A stretch of 5,305 bases of DNA from Kiritimatiellia bacterium (GTDB lineage: Bacteria > Verrucomicrobiota > Kiritimatiellia > RFP12 > UBA1067): positions 1 to 5,305 of the forward strand of contig CAAGNL010000421.1 of NCBI GenBank assembly GCA_900771305.1, given 5' to 3'. How positions within the stretch are numbered: the stretch's first letter is position 1; every line of letters starts with the position of its first letter. Under the pieces are notes generated by a model. That model had not been told where the DNA came from, did no database searches, and saw only the letters and a program-made list of their open reading frames with translations. This document shows, in pieces, positions 1 through 5,203 of this stretch. A program made the translations under genes and the position numbers.

Positions 1-71
1 AGAAAGTGCGGAACCTGTTCAAGAAGACGGAAGTCCGCTATGCGGCGGCGGATGTCCTGGGCGAGGCTTGA
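1..71 (+). CDS. C-terminal end of an unidentified protein (partial, enters from the left edge)
   Basis: An open frame starting with the complete codon at position 3 gives 22 residues ending in RYAAADVLGEA before TGA at 69-71. The codons (GTG, CGG, CTG, AAG, GCG, GTC, GGC) have the GC-rich third positions seen in uvrB and the TPR gene further right and differ from the genes that follow immediately. That supports a real host gene rather than chance. The tail is basic then small and hydrophobic, but too short to assign to a family. Its stop overlaps the possible TTG start of the next ORF (TTGA at 68-71), an arrangement typical of translationally coupled genes. Confidence 0.6.
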   Translation, partial: KVRNLFKKTEVRYAAADVLGEA

Positions 72-250
72 GCATTACCCCAATTAACCCTGGCCAGCAC
101 AATAAACGCGAAGTAGAAGCGATTCTGGCGTGTCCAGCCGAGGCGCGGAAATTGTATAAAAAGGCCCAAGAGAGACTTCGGGAAGCCGAACGTGAATGTA
201 AGAGGTGTGATTATTTCTATGATAGAAGAGGAGGTCCGCATGGACATTGA
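68..250 (+). CDS. Hypothetical 60-residue charged helical protein with a CxxC and HxH end
   Basis: I do not recognise this protein. A TTG start at 68 overlaps the previous stop by four bases (TTGA), and the stop at 248-250 lies 11 bases inside the next gene. After a short proline-containing start, residues about 13-45 are rich in K, E, R and A and should form one long amphipathic helix. The C-terminus has C44 and C47 (CKRC) followed by H58 and H60 (HGH), which could bind a metal; this is inference only. Caveat: the last residues are encoded by the ribosome binding site and start of the next gene, so their sequence may be constrained by that. No good Shine-Dalgarno sequence precedes TTG (GAGG at 63-66 is too close), so initiation would depend on coupling to the upstream gene, or the true start differs. 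Codon use is AT-richer than in the upstream fragment. It may be a real small gene or an open leader region. Confidence 0.42.
   Translation: MSITPINPGQHNKREVEAILACPAEARKLYKKAQERLREAERECKRCDYFYDRRGGPHGH
229..234 (+). promoter_or_regulatory. Ribosome binding site (AGGAGG) that fixes the start at 240
   Basis: A perfect AGGAGG lies five bases before ATG at 240-242. In-frame alternatives upstream (GTG at 192, ATG at 219) have no comparable site, so ATG 240 is the preferred start of the following gene. The site sits inside the coding end of the 60-codon ORF, so ribosomes finishing that ORF could reinitiate here. Confidence 0.8.
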
Positions 251-1019
251 ACTCTGTAGGTGGGGTCGTCTCGTAATTGTTATGATGTTCTGTACGTTGT
301 CAAGTTGGGGGCAACGACTAGATGTTCGTTCCGTCGGCCAACTTGAAGCTCGTCAGTATGAAAGAGGTAATGGCAGGGGTGGGTGTTCTCGCGTTTCCAT
401 GGGTCATGTGAATGTTTTTTGCTCCTGGAAGTGTCCTCGTGAAGAACTAAACGATGCTGTTGCGGCTGCCATACGGTATGTTCGATATCACCGAAAACAC
501 GCAGATGAGTCCAGCTCGAAGCAGCCGCCCCAACTCGGGACGACGAATCAATGGGTTCGGTTGCCGCCGCCGATTTCCCAATTTGACGCTCCTGTGGAGA
601 AGCATTTTTTCGCGCTTGGCGTGAGTGTACACGATATGGATGTGCGTACATTGTCCTTTCAGATCAAGAACGCGGTCTCATATTTTGCTCTTCGATGTGT
701 TCTTGTGTCTTTTTACCATGGGGGAAAGTTCTTATTTGCAGTTTACGTCAACGTGAATACAGGAGAGATCGCCCCTGATTTCCAGGAAGTGGTTCAGTGT
801 CTGTCTCTTACAGGAGAATCACGATATCCTTATTTGACGGTAGGGGAATGTCAGAAACAGGATGAAGCCTGTGCGAGTTTGTTCAGGTCGGTTATACATG
901 ATGTGTCCGCAGAGAAGTCTGGCTCGATTCTTGAGCGTATGGATAGAGTGTCGCAGGAACAGCCAACATTCAGTTCGATTAAGACGAATGAAGTAGAAGT
1001 TTCTGTCGACGGTTTGTGA
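240..1019 (+). CDS. Hypothetical secreted or periplasmic cysteine-containing protein, 259 residues
   Basis: I do not recognise this protein. ATG 240 is chosen because of AGGAGG at 229-234; the longer GTG 192 version would bury the signal peptide. The N-terminus looks like a Sec signal: R7 and R10, a hydrophobic core at about 11-20 (LVIVMMFCTL), and a possible cleavage after G24 (S-W-G). There is no lipobox, so it is probably soluble in the periplasm or exported. The mature part has seven cysteines (C49, C61, C65, C153, C187, C204, C211), including CSWKC at 61-65, which would suit disulfides outside the cytoplasm. Residues about 90-112 form a polar, proline-rich linker. Residues about 122-175 look like a beta/alpha domain with hydrophobic strands (VLVSFYH, FLFAVYVNV). 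The C-terminal 40 residues are polar. Codon use and base composition are clearly more AT-rich than in uvrB, suggesting a lineage-specific or acquired gene. It overlaps the 60-codon ORF by 11 bases, so the two are probably co-translated. No terminator is seen right after it. Confidence 0.75.
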   Translation: MDIELCRWGRLVIVMMFCTLSSWGQRLDVRSVGQLEARQYERGNGRGGCSRVSMGHVNVFCSWKCPREELNDAVAAAIRYVRYHRKHADESSSKQPPQLGTTNQWVRLPPPISQFDAPVEKHFFALGVSVHDMDVRTLSFQIKNAVSYFALRCVLVSFYHGGKFLFAVYVNVNTGEIAPDFQEVVQCLSLTGESRYPYLTVGECQKQDEACASLFRSVIHDVSAEKSGSILERMDRVSQEQPTFSSIKTNEVEVSVDGL

Positions 1020-1070
1020 CTGAGCATGGGCAAGTCCTGATTGGCAACTGGTATCCTGGGAGAAACTGAA

Positions 1071-1142
1071 ATGCACAAAGTTGTACTTCTCGGCTTTACA
1101 TTGCTTGTTCTTGCTGAGTTGTCCCGCTTTATGATACCTTGA
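1071..1142 (+). CDS. Possible 23-residue hydrophobic peptide, or the start of a decayed exported-protein gene
   Basis: ATG at 1071 follows TGGGAGA (1057-1063) at a workable distance. The peptide begins MHKVVLLGFTLLVL and ends SRFMIP before TGA at 1140-1142. It has one basic residue and then a hydrophobic run, like a signal peptide or single membrane helix. The same frame continues past the TGA with protein-like codons (LEIKDDIQSPQIKS) to TAG at 1194-1196, and again (IAVEEILPLF) to TGA at 1275-1277. That pattern would also fit a longer gene broken by two in-frame stops. It lies 51 bases after the 259-residue gene and shares its AT-rich composition. The evidence is only the start context and peptide character, so chance is a real alternative. 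Confidence 0.3.
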   Translation: MHKVVLLGFTLLVLAELSRFMIP

Positions 1143-1400
1143 CACTTTCTTCTTGAAATCAAAGATGACATCCAGTCGCCACAGATCAAGTCGTAGATTG
1201 CGGTTGAGGAAATCTTGCCGCTGTTCCGAACATGTTGGGGCGATCGTCGGCACACTCCGCGCCTCACGGACGCTTGAGCGCCCTTCGGGTTCGGCGTTGC
1301 CGAATCTACCCTTCGCTTCGCTACGGCGCATTTCGTCTCCGCGTGAGACCAATCCCTCCTACGATGCGGACCCGAGTACGCAATGGCGACATTTTCGGCG
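1143..1400. other. Non-coding stretch with inverted repeats; no convincing gene
   Basis: Neither strand shows a credible gene here. Open frames on both strands cross it but have no start context and run antisense into the 240-1019 gene or into low-complexity arginine- and serine-rich translations. Up to about 1245 the sequence resembles the AT-richer accessory DNA. From about 1249 it turns GC-rich and contains small palindromes: TTCGGC-GTT-GCCGAA at about 1290-1304, and CTCACG (1263-1268) facing CGTGAG (1342-1347) about 80 bases apart. This could be a dispersed intergenic repeat or a structured RNA. No terminator-like hairpin with a T-run was found in it. Confidence 0.5.
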
Positions 1401-1401
1401 C

Positions 1402-1430
1402 TGGACGGCGCGGATGAACTCTGGTAGAAT
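1402..1430 (+). promoter_or_regulatory. Probable uvrB promoter (extended -10)
   Basis: TGGACG (1402-1407, four of six against TTGACA) is separated by 17 bases from TAGAAT (1425-1430, five of six against TATAAT). TGG directly before the -10 box makes an extended -10, the same arrangement as in the promoter of the TPR gene. Transcription would start near 1437, leaving a leader of about 115 bases. No LexA-type operator (CTGT-N8-ACAG or CGAAC-N4-GTTCG) was found near it, so SOS control of uvrB is not supported here. Confidence 0.65.
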
Positions 1431-1465
1431 TCGCCCGTAGGTGAATGCTGTCTGGAGCAACCGCA

Positions 1466-1549
1466 ATGAGCAACAATATCCAATTGAACTCCGGTTTACT
1501 GAGCGACTGCGCGGGTGTCGAAGCTGACGTCCCCTTGTCTGAGGTTTGA
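1466..1549 (+). CDS. Candidate 27-residue leader peptide (upstream ORF) coupled to uvrB
   Basis: ATG 1466 follows TGGAG (1453-1457) at eight bases, and the frame runs for 27 codons (begins MSNNIQLN, ends PLSEV) to TGA at 1547-1549, two bases before the uvrB ATG. The uvrB ribosome binding site GAGGT (1541-1545) lies inside its last codons, so terminating ribosomes could reinitiate at uvrB. The peptide is polar to acidic, has one cysteine, and shows no runs of a single amino acid that would suggest classical attenuation. It lies entirely within the predicted uvrB leader. I see no family resemblance. Its placement, start site and near-abutting stop are the only support. Confidence 0.4.
   Translation: MSNNIQLNSGLLSDCAGVEADVPLSEV
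1541..1545 (+). promoter_or_regulatory. uvrB ribosome binding site (GAGGT)
   Basis: GAGGT ends six bases before ATG 1552, a good spacing. An in-frame TTG at 1546 directly abuts the site and cannot be served by it. ATG 1552 also gives the normal UvrB beginning (MAERLFKLVSDYKPMGDQP). Confidence 0.8.
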
Positions 1550-1551
1550 AT

Positions 1552-3552
1552 ATGGCGGAACGATTGTTTAAGCTTGTTTCGGACTACAAGCCGATGGGCG
1601 ACCAGCCCGAGGCGATCGACGCGCTTGTGGAGGGGCTTTCGCGCGGCGAGGACCGACTGGTGCTCCAGGGCGTCACCGGAAGCGGCAAGACCTTCACGAT
1701 GGCGAACCTGATCCAGCGCTGGAATCGGCCGACCCTCATCCTTTCGCACAACAAGACGCTCGCCGCCCAGCTCTTTGCCGAACTGAAGGGGTTCTTCCCC
1801 GAGAACGCCGTCGAGTACTTCATCTCCTATTACGACTACTACCAGCCCGAGGCCTACATTCCGCAGACGGATACCTACATCGAGAAGGACGCCTCCGTCA
1901 ACGAGGAGATCGAGCGCTATCGCCTCGCGGCGACCAATGCTCTCATCGCGCGCCGCGACGTGGTGGTGGTCGCCTCCGTGAGTTGCATCTACGGTTTGGG
2001 CGAATCGACCGAATACCGCAATCTCGCCGTCAAGTTCGCCGTCGGAGATGACTGCGGGCGCGGTGACCTCGTGGAGCGCCTCATCGCCGCCCAGTACACG
2101 CGCAACGACATGGACTACTCGCCGGGGACGTTCCGCGTGCGTGGCGACACCGTCGACATCTTCCCCGCCTATGCCACGGAGGGCATCCGCGTCGACTTCT
2201 TCGGGGACGAGATCGATTCCATCCGCGCGCTCTCCGTTCCCGACTTCCGCATGGGTGTCTCGATGCCCGCCGCCGTCGTCACCCCCGCCAAGCAGTTCGT
2301 GATGCCGAAGGACAAGATGGAGGCCGCGTATTCGCGTATCGAACACGAGCTCAAGGAGCGCCTCAAGGACTTCGAGGGCGCGAAGAAGTACCTCGAGGCC
2401 CAGCGCCTGCGGGAGCGGACCGAATACGACATTGAGATGATGCGCGAGTTGGGCTATTGCAACGGCATCGAGAACTACTCGCGTCCGCTCACTGGACGAG
2501 CCCCCGGTGAACCGCCGGAATGCCTGCTCGACTACTTCCCGGACGACTTCCTCACGATCATCGACGAAAGCCACGTCGCCGTCCCCCAGCTGCGGGCGAT
2601 GTACAATGGCGACCAGGCGCGCAAGCAGAAGCTCGTCGACTTCGGATTCCGTCTGCCGAGCGCGAAGGACAACCGTCCGCTCAAGTTCCCCGAATTCGAA
2701 CAGAAGGTCCACCAGATCGTCTTCACCAGCGCGACGCCGGGCGACTACGAGTACAGCGTCTCGAAGACCGTGGCCGAGCAGGTGATCCGTCCGACGGGCC
2801 TTCTGGACCCCGAGATCGAGCTGCGTCCGCTCAAGGGCCAGATCGACGATCTCATGGCGGAGATCCGCAACGTCGCCGCGAAGGGGGACCGCGTGCTCGT
2901 GACGACGCTCACGAAGCGGAGCGCCGAGGACCTCACCGCCTACCTCCACGAGACTGGCCTGCGCGTCGAATACCTGCACAGCGGCATCGACGCCCTCGAG
3001 CGCGTGGCGATTCTCGGGCGTCTCCGCAAGGGCGAGTTCGACTGCCTGATCGGCATCAATCTCCTGCGCGAGGGTCTGGACTTCCCGGAGGTCGCGCTCG
3101 TCGCGATCCTCGATGCGGACAAGGAGGGCTTTCTGCGTTCGACGACCTCGCTCGTGCAGACCGCGGGACGCTGTGCCCGCCATGTGAAGGGACGGGTGAT
3201 CCTCTACTGCGACCATCAGACGGACGCCATCCGCGACCTCCTCCGCATCACGAAGCACCACCGCGAGCGGCAGATCGCCTTCAACGAGGAGCACCACATC
3301 ACGCCGAAGAGCGTCAAACGCGCGATCAACGAGGCGGTCTACGTCTATTCCGAGGCGAAGAAGACCGAATACGCCGCCGCTGCGGAGACGCCCGAGAGTC
3401 ACGACGTCCACGAGACCATCGCCGCGCTGCAGGAGGAGATGGTCCAGGCGGCGGAGGCCTTGGAGTTCGAACGCGCCGCCTATCTGCGCGACCAGATCCG
3501 CGAGTTGCGGAAGTTGGAGGGGACGGTCGGCTCGAAACCGAAGAAGTCTTGA
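1552..3552 (+). CDS. uvrB: UvrABC excinuclease subunit B (DNA damage-verifying helicase)
   Basis: UvrB is the central protein of bacterial nucleotide excision repair: UvrA2-UvrB scans DNA, UvrB verifies the lesion with its beta-hairpin and ATPase, then recruits UvrC for the two incisions. At 666 residues it has normal length. Visible landmarks: DYKPMGDQP at 11-19; Walker A GVTGSGKT at 40-47 (K46); the tyrosine-rich beta-hairpin YYDYYQPEAY at 93-102 for strand insertion; EKDASVNEEIER following it; RRDVVVVASVSCIYGLG; the UvrA-interacting region near 150-250; Walker B DESH at 338-341; TLTKRSAEDLT; GINLLREGLDFPEV; motif VI QTAGRCARH at 536-544 with both arginines (R540, R543); and a C-terminal UVR coiled coil at about 620-656 for UvrC contact. 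Odd points are motif VI, where most UvrBs read QTIGRAARN, and HSGID at 476-480 where HSDID is usual. The gene should still be functional, since all catalytic residues are present. It has its own promoter at 1402-1430 and an upstream mini-ORF; no terminator follows before the TPR gene. Confidence 0.99.
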   Translation: MAERLFKLVSDYKPMGDQPEAIDALVEGLSRGEDRLVLQGVTGSGKTFTMANLIQRWNRPTLILSHNKTLAAQLFAELKGFFPENAVEYFISYYDYYQPEAYIPQTDTYIEKDASVNEEIERYRLAATNALIARRDVVVVASVSCIYGLGESTEYRNLAVKFAVGDDCGRGDLVERLIAAQYTRNDMDYSPGTFRVRGDTVDIFPAYATEGIRVDFFGDEIDSIRALSVPDFRMGVSMPAAVVTPAKQFVMPKDKMEAAYSRIEHELKERLKDFEGAKKYLEAQRLRERTEYDIEMMRELGYCNGIENYSRPLTGRAPGEPPECLLDYFPDDFLTIIDESHVAVPQLRAMYNGDQARKQKLVDFGFRLPSAKDNRPLKFPEFEQKVHQIVFTSATPGDYEYSVSKTVAEQVIRPTGLLDPEIELRPLKGQIDDLMAEIRNVAAKGDRVLVTTLTKRSAEDLTAYLHETGLRVEYLHSGIDALERVAILGRLRKGEFDCLIGINLLREGLDFPEVALVAILDADKEGFLRSTTSLVQTAGRCARHVKGRVILYCDHQTDAIRDLLRITKHHRERQIAFNEEHHITPKSVKRAINEAVYVYSEAKKTEYAAAAETPESHDVHETIAALQEEMVQAAEALEFERAAYLRDQIRELRKLEGTVGSKPKKS

Positions 3553-3554
3553 GA

Positions 3555-3584
3555 TTGCGCGAATCCGCGCGTCTGTGGTATAAT
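3555..3584 (+). promoter_or_regulatory. Promoter of the TPR-protein gene (consensus extended -10)
   Basis: A perfect TATAAT at 3579-3584 is preceded by TGG (3576-3578), a full extended -10. TTGCGC at 3555-3560 is a weak -35 with an 18-base spacer. The predicted start near 3591 gives a leader of about 23 bases. A GC palindrome, GCGCG-AATC-CGCGC (3557-3570), overlaps the -35 and spacer and might be an operator or chance. The -35 begins two bases after the uvrB stop, so the whole promoter fits in the 61-base gap between the genes. Confidence 0.8.
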
Positions 3585-3613
3585 TCAAATTCCAATTTCA
3601 CGAAGGAGTTACA

Positions 3614-5026
3614 ATGGCAAACGATGCACTTGCCCAGAAGGCACAGAATTTGACAAATCGCGGGCGACAGGCCCTTGAGGCCAGGCACTACGAGCTGGCT
3701 GTCGAGATGTTGTCCCAGGCGCTTGACTGCGCGCCGGATCTGCTGGAGACGCGCCGTCTTCTCCGCGCGGCGCAGATCGCGAAGTACCGTCAGAATCCCC
3801 CGTCTGGTTTCGCCCTCAAGATCCAGGGCCTCACCAACATGGGCAAGCGCGCCAAGATCCTTTCCCTCGCGAAGAAGGGTCAGGGTGCCGAGGCGATGGC
3901 CGAAGCCGAGAAGCTGCTCGCCATCAATCCCCTTGACGCCGACAACATCGAGTGCGCCGTCAAGGCCGCCGAGGCGGCCGGCAAGCCCGAGGCCGCGGCG
4001 ATCTCCATCGAGGCCGCCTATTCCTGCAACCAGGGGGACGCGAATCTGCTTGAGCGCATCGCGCAGTACTACATGGTCGCGAAGCGCTACGACAAGGCGC
4101 GTGACGCGTATGTGAAGCTCTCCCAGCTCAAGCCGGGCGACCAGCGCATTCTCCAGCTGCTCAAGAACGCCGAGGCGCAGAGCACGATGTCCGCCGGCTG
4201 GAGCGACACGGTCGGCAAGAAGGGCGGCTACCAGGCGATTCTCGCCAACCAGGAGCAGGCCAAGAAGATCAACCAGGCCAACAAGGCCGTCGTCGTCGGC
4301 GACGACGCCGAGGCGATGATCGCGGAGAAGAAGGCCGCCATCGAGCGCGAGCCGAACAACCTCAACTTCTACCGCGCCCTCGCGCGTATCTTCATGCAGA
4401 ACAAGCGCTTCCCCGAGGCGATTGAGACGCTGCAGAAGGCCCAGACCGTCAGCCAGGCGGACCCGGAACTCGACCGCATGCTCTCCCAGGTGCAGGCCGC
4501 GAACTACGAGTTCCAGATCGAACAGCTCCGCAAGGAGGGCCGCACGGAGGAGGCGGACAACCTCGAGATCGAGAAGAACCAGTTCGTGTTCGACGACCTC
4601 GCCACCCGCGTGGAGCGCTACCCGAACGACCTGCATCTCCGCTTCGAGCTCGGCTACCAGTACTTCATCTACGGCGACCAGGATGAGACGTTCTACGACG
4701 AGGCGCAGAAGCACCTTCAGCTTGCCCAGAAGTCCCCGAAGGACCGCCTCCAGGCGCTCTACTACCTCGCGATGTGCTTCATCAAGAAGGGCCAGCGCGA
4801 TATGGCCGTGATGCAGCTCGAGACCGCCCGTGACCAGATTCCCACGATGGACGACCTCAAGAAGAAGGTTGTCTACCAGCTGGGACTCTGCGCCGAGGAA
4901 ACGGGAGACTACGAGCGCGCCTACGCCTACTACAAGGACGTCTACTCGAACGACGTCACCTTTGGTGACCTCAACGAACGCATGCTCCGTATCAACAAGA
5001 TCATCAACGAGAAGAAGGGCGCCTAA
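3614..5026 (+). CDS. Cytoplasmic tetratricopeptide-repeat protein, 470 residues, function unknown
   Basis: ATG 3614 follows AAGGAG (3603-3608) at five bases. There is no signal peptide or membrane segment, so it should be cytoplasmic. The chain is almost all helical, with TPR-like helix pairs at about 12-45 (RGRQALEARHYELAVEMLSQAL), 81-107, 113-142, 143-176 (YYMVAKRYDKARDAYVKL), 249-284 (ARIFMQNKRFPEAIETLQKA), 340-375, 378-410 (ALYYLAMCFIKKGQRDMAV) and 416-447. A lysine/glutamine-rich non-TPR segment lies at about 195-245, and a charged helical segment at about 295-325 splits the repeats into N- and C-terminal arrays. TPR arrays hold protein complexes together; no enzymatic domain is visible, so the partner is unknown. 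Codon choice is extremely uniform (AAG, CAG, GAG, CTC, ATC, GCC), and with the near-ideal promoter and ribosome site this suggests high expression. It is transcribed from its own promoter, possibly also by read-through from uvrB, and ends at a strong terminator. I know no standard uvrB partner of this kind, so a repair role is not implied. Confidence 0.93.
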   Translation: MANDALAQKAQNLTNRGRQALEARHYELAVEMLSQALDCAPDLLETRRLLRAAQIAKYRQNPPSGFALKIQGLTNMGKRAKILSLAKKGQGAEAMAEAEKLLAINPLDADNIECAVKAAEAAGKPEAAAISIEAAYSCNQGDANLLERIAQYYMVAKRYDKARDAYVKLSQLKPGDQRILQLLKNAEAQSTMSAGWSDTVGKKGGYQAILANQEQAKKINQANKAVVVGDDAEAMIAEKKAAIEREPNNLNFYRALARIFMQNKRFPEAIETLQKAQTVSQADPELDRMLSQVQAANYEFQIEQLRKEGRTEEADNLEIEKNQFVFDDLATRVERYPNDLHLRFELGYQYFIYGDQDETFYDEAQKHLQLAQKSPKDRLQALYYLAMCFIKKGQRDMAVMQLETARDQIPTMDDLKKKVVYQLGLCAEETGDYERAYAYYKDVYSNDVTFGDLNERMLRINKIINEKKGA

Positions 5027-5056
5027 GCGCGTTTTCGAGAAAAGTCGTTTTTTTCG

Positions 5057-5088
5057 AACTGCCGCCCTTGCACAGGGGCGGCAGTTTT
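5057..5088 (+). terminator. Rho-independent terminator of the TPR gene
   Basis: An 11-bp perfect stem (AACTGCCGCCC at 5057-5067 with GGGCGGCAGTT at 5076-5086) closes an eight-base loop and is followed by a short T tract (TTTT at 5085-5088, the first two in the stem). It starts 30 bases after the TPR stop codon. The T tract is short, so termination may be incomplete. The same bases carry the tRNA promoter elements. Confidence 0.82.
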
Positions 5089-5096
5089 GATATACT
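5068..5096 (+). promoter_or_regulatory. Promoter of the tRNA-Glu gene, overlapping the terminator
   Basis: TTGCAC (5068-5073), which is the hairpin loop of the preceding terminator, is 17 bases from TATACT (5091-5096, five of six). TGA precedes the -10 box, making it an extended -10. The start would be near 5103, about 15 bases before the mature tRNA. The -35 match is weak (three of six), but the spacing is ideal. Confidence 0.6.
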
Positions 5097-5117
5097 TCTC
5101 TTCCGTTCACGTAAGAC

Positions 5118-5192
5118 GGTCCCATCGTCTATCGGTTAGGACACGGGCTTTTCATGCCTGTAAGATGAGTTCGACTCTCATTGGGACTGCCA
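5118..5192 (+). tRNA. tRNA-Glu, anticodon UUC, CCA encoded
   Basis: The full cloverleaf folds. The acceptor stem is 5118-5124 (GGTCCCA) with 5182-5188 (TGGGACT), including a G1-U72 wobble. The D arm starts with GTCT at 5127-5130 and has the GG of the D loop at 5134-5135. The anticodon stem CGGGC (5144-5148) pairs with GCCTG (5156-5160) around loop TTTTCAT, placing anticodon TTC at 5151-5153. The T arm is ATGAG-TTCGACT-CTCAT at 5165-5181. The discriminator is G5189 and CCA is at 5190-5192. It reads GAA and GAG glutamate codons. The gene stands alone between its own promoter and terminator. Confidence 0.97.
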
Positions 5193-5203
5193 TTCAAGTC
5201 AGG

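Noticed and set aside
192..239. GTG 192 or ATG 219 as start of the 259-residue gene
   Set aside because: Neither has a ribosome site. ATG 240 has a perfect AGGAGG and places the signal peptide at the N-terminus.
110..999. Ten-base direct repeat GAAGTAGAAG at 110-119 and 990-999 as flanks of an inserted element
   Set aside because: A ten-base match is expected by chance in a window of this size, and it lies within coding frames without any other insertion signature.
1139..1144. Perfect TTGACA (-35 consensus)
   Set aside because: No acceptable -10 box occurs 16-18 bases downstream (only AAAGAT-like sequence), so a promoter is not supported.
1219..1236. TTCCGAACATGTTGG as a possible LexA/SOS operator upstream of uvrB
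   Set aside because: The spacing between GAAC and GTT is two bases, not the four of the Bacillus-type box, and it lies about 200 bases before the predicted promoter.
1153..1440. 95-codon plus-strand frame before uvrB
   Set aside because: There is no ribosome site, the peptide is arginine/serine-rich, and it reads through the inverted-repeat block and the uvrB promoter.
819..1483. Two minus-strand frames (819-1352 and 851-1483)
   Set aside because: They overlap the 259-residue gene antisense, lack ribosome sites, and their translations are serine/arginine-rich without domain character.
1546..1551. TTG at 1546 as uvrB start
   Set aside because: It directly abuts the ribosome site GAGGT, whereas ATG 1552 has correct spacing and the usual N-terminus.
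1321..3588. 755-codon open frame on the minus strand across uvrB
   Set aside because: It is antisense to uvrB, whose motifs are certain, and arises from GC-rich third codon positions. Its translation is a valine/leucine/arginine/aspartate-rich shadow without recognisable domains.
2520..3653. 377-codon plus-strand frame inside uvrB and into the TPR gene
   Set aside because: It is out of frame with both certain genes, with arginine/proline-rich low-complexity translation.
5032..5054. TTTTCGAGAAAA hairpin followed by a T run as a first terminator after the TPR gene
   Set aside because: The stem is only four to five A-T-rich pairs with a tiny loop, too weak compared with the 11-bp hairpin just downstream.
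3326..5125. 599-codon open frame on the minus strand across the TPR gene
   Set aside because: This is a shadow of the TPR gene's uniform codon use. It also runs through the terminator hairpin and the uvrB end and has low-complexity proline/arginine tails.
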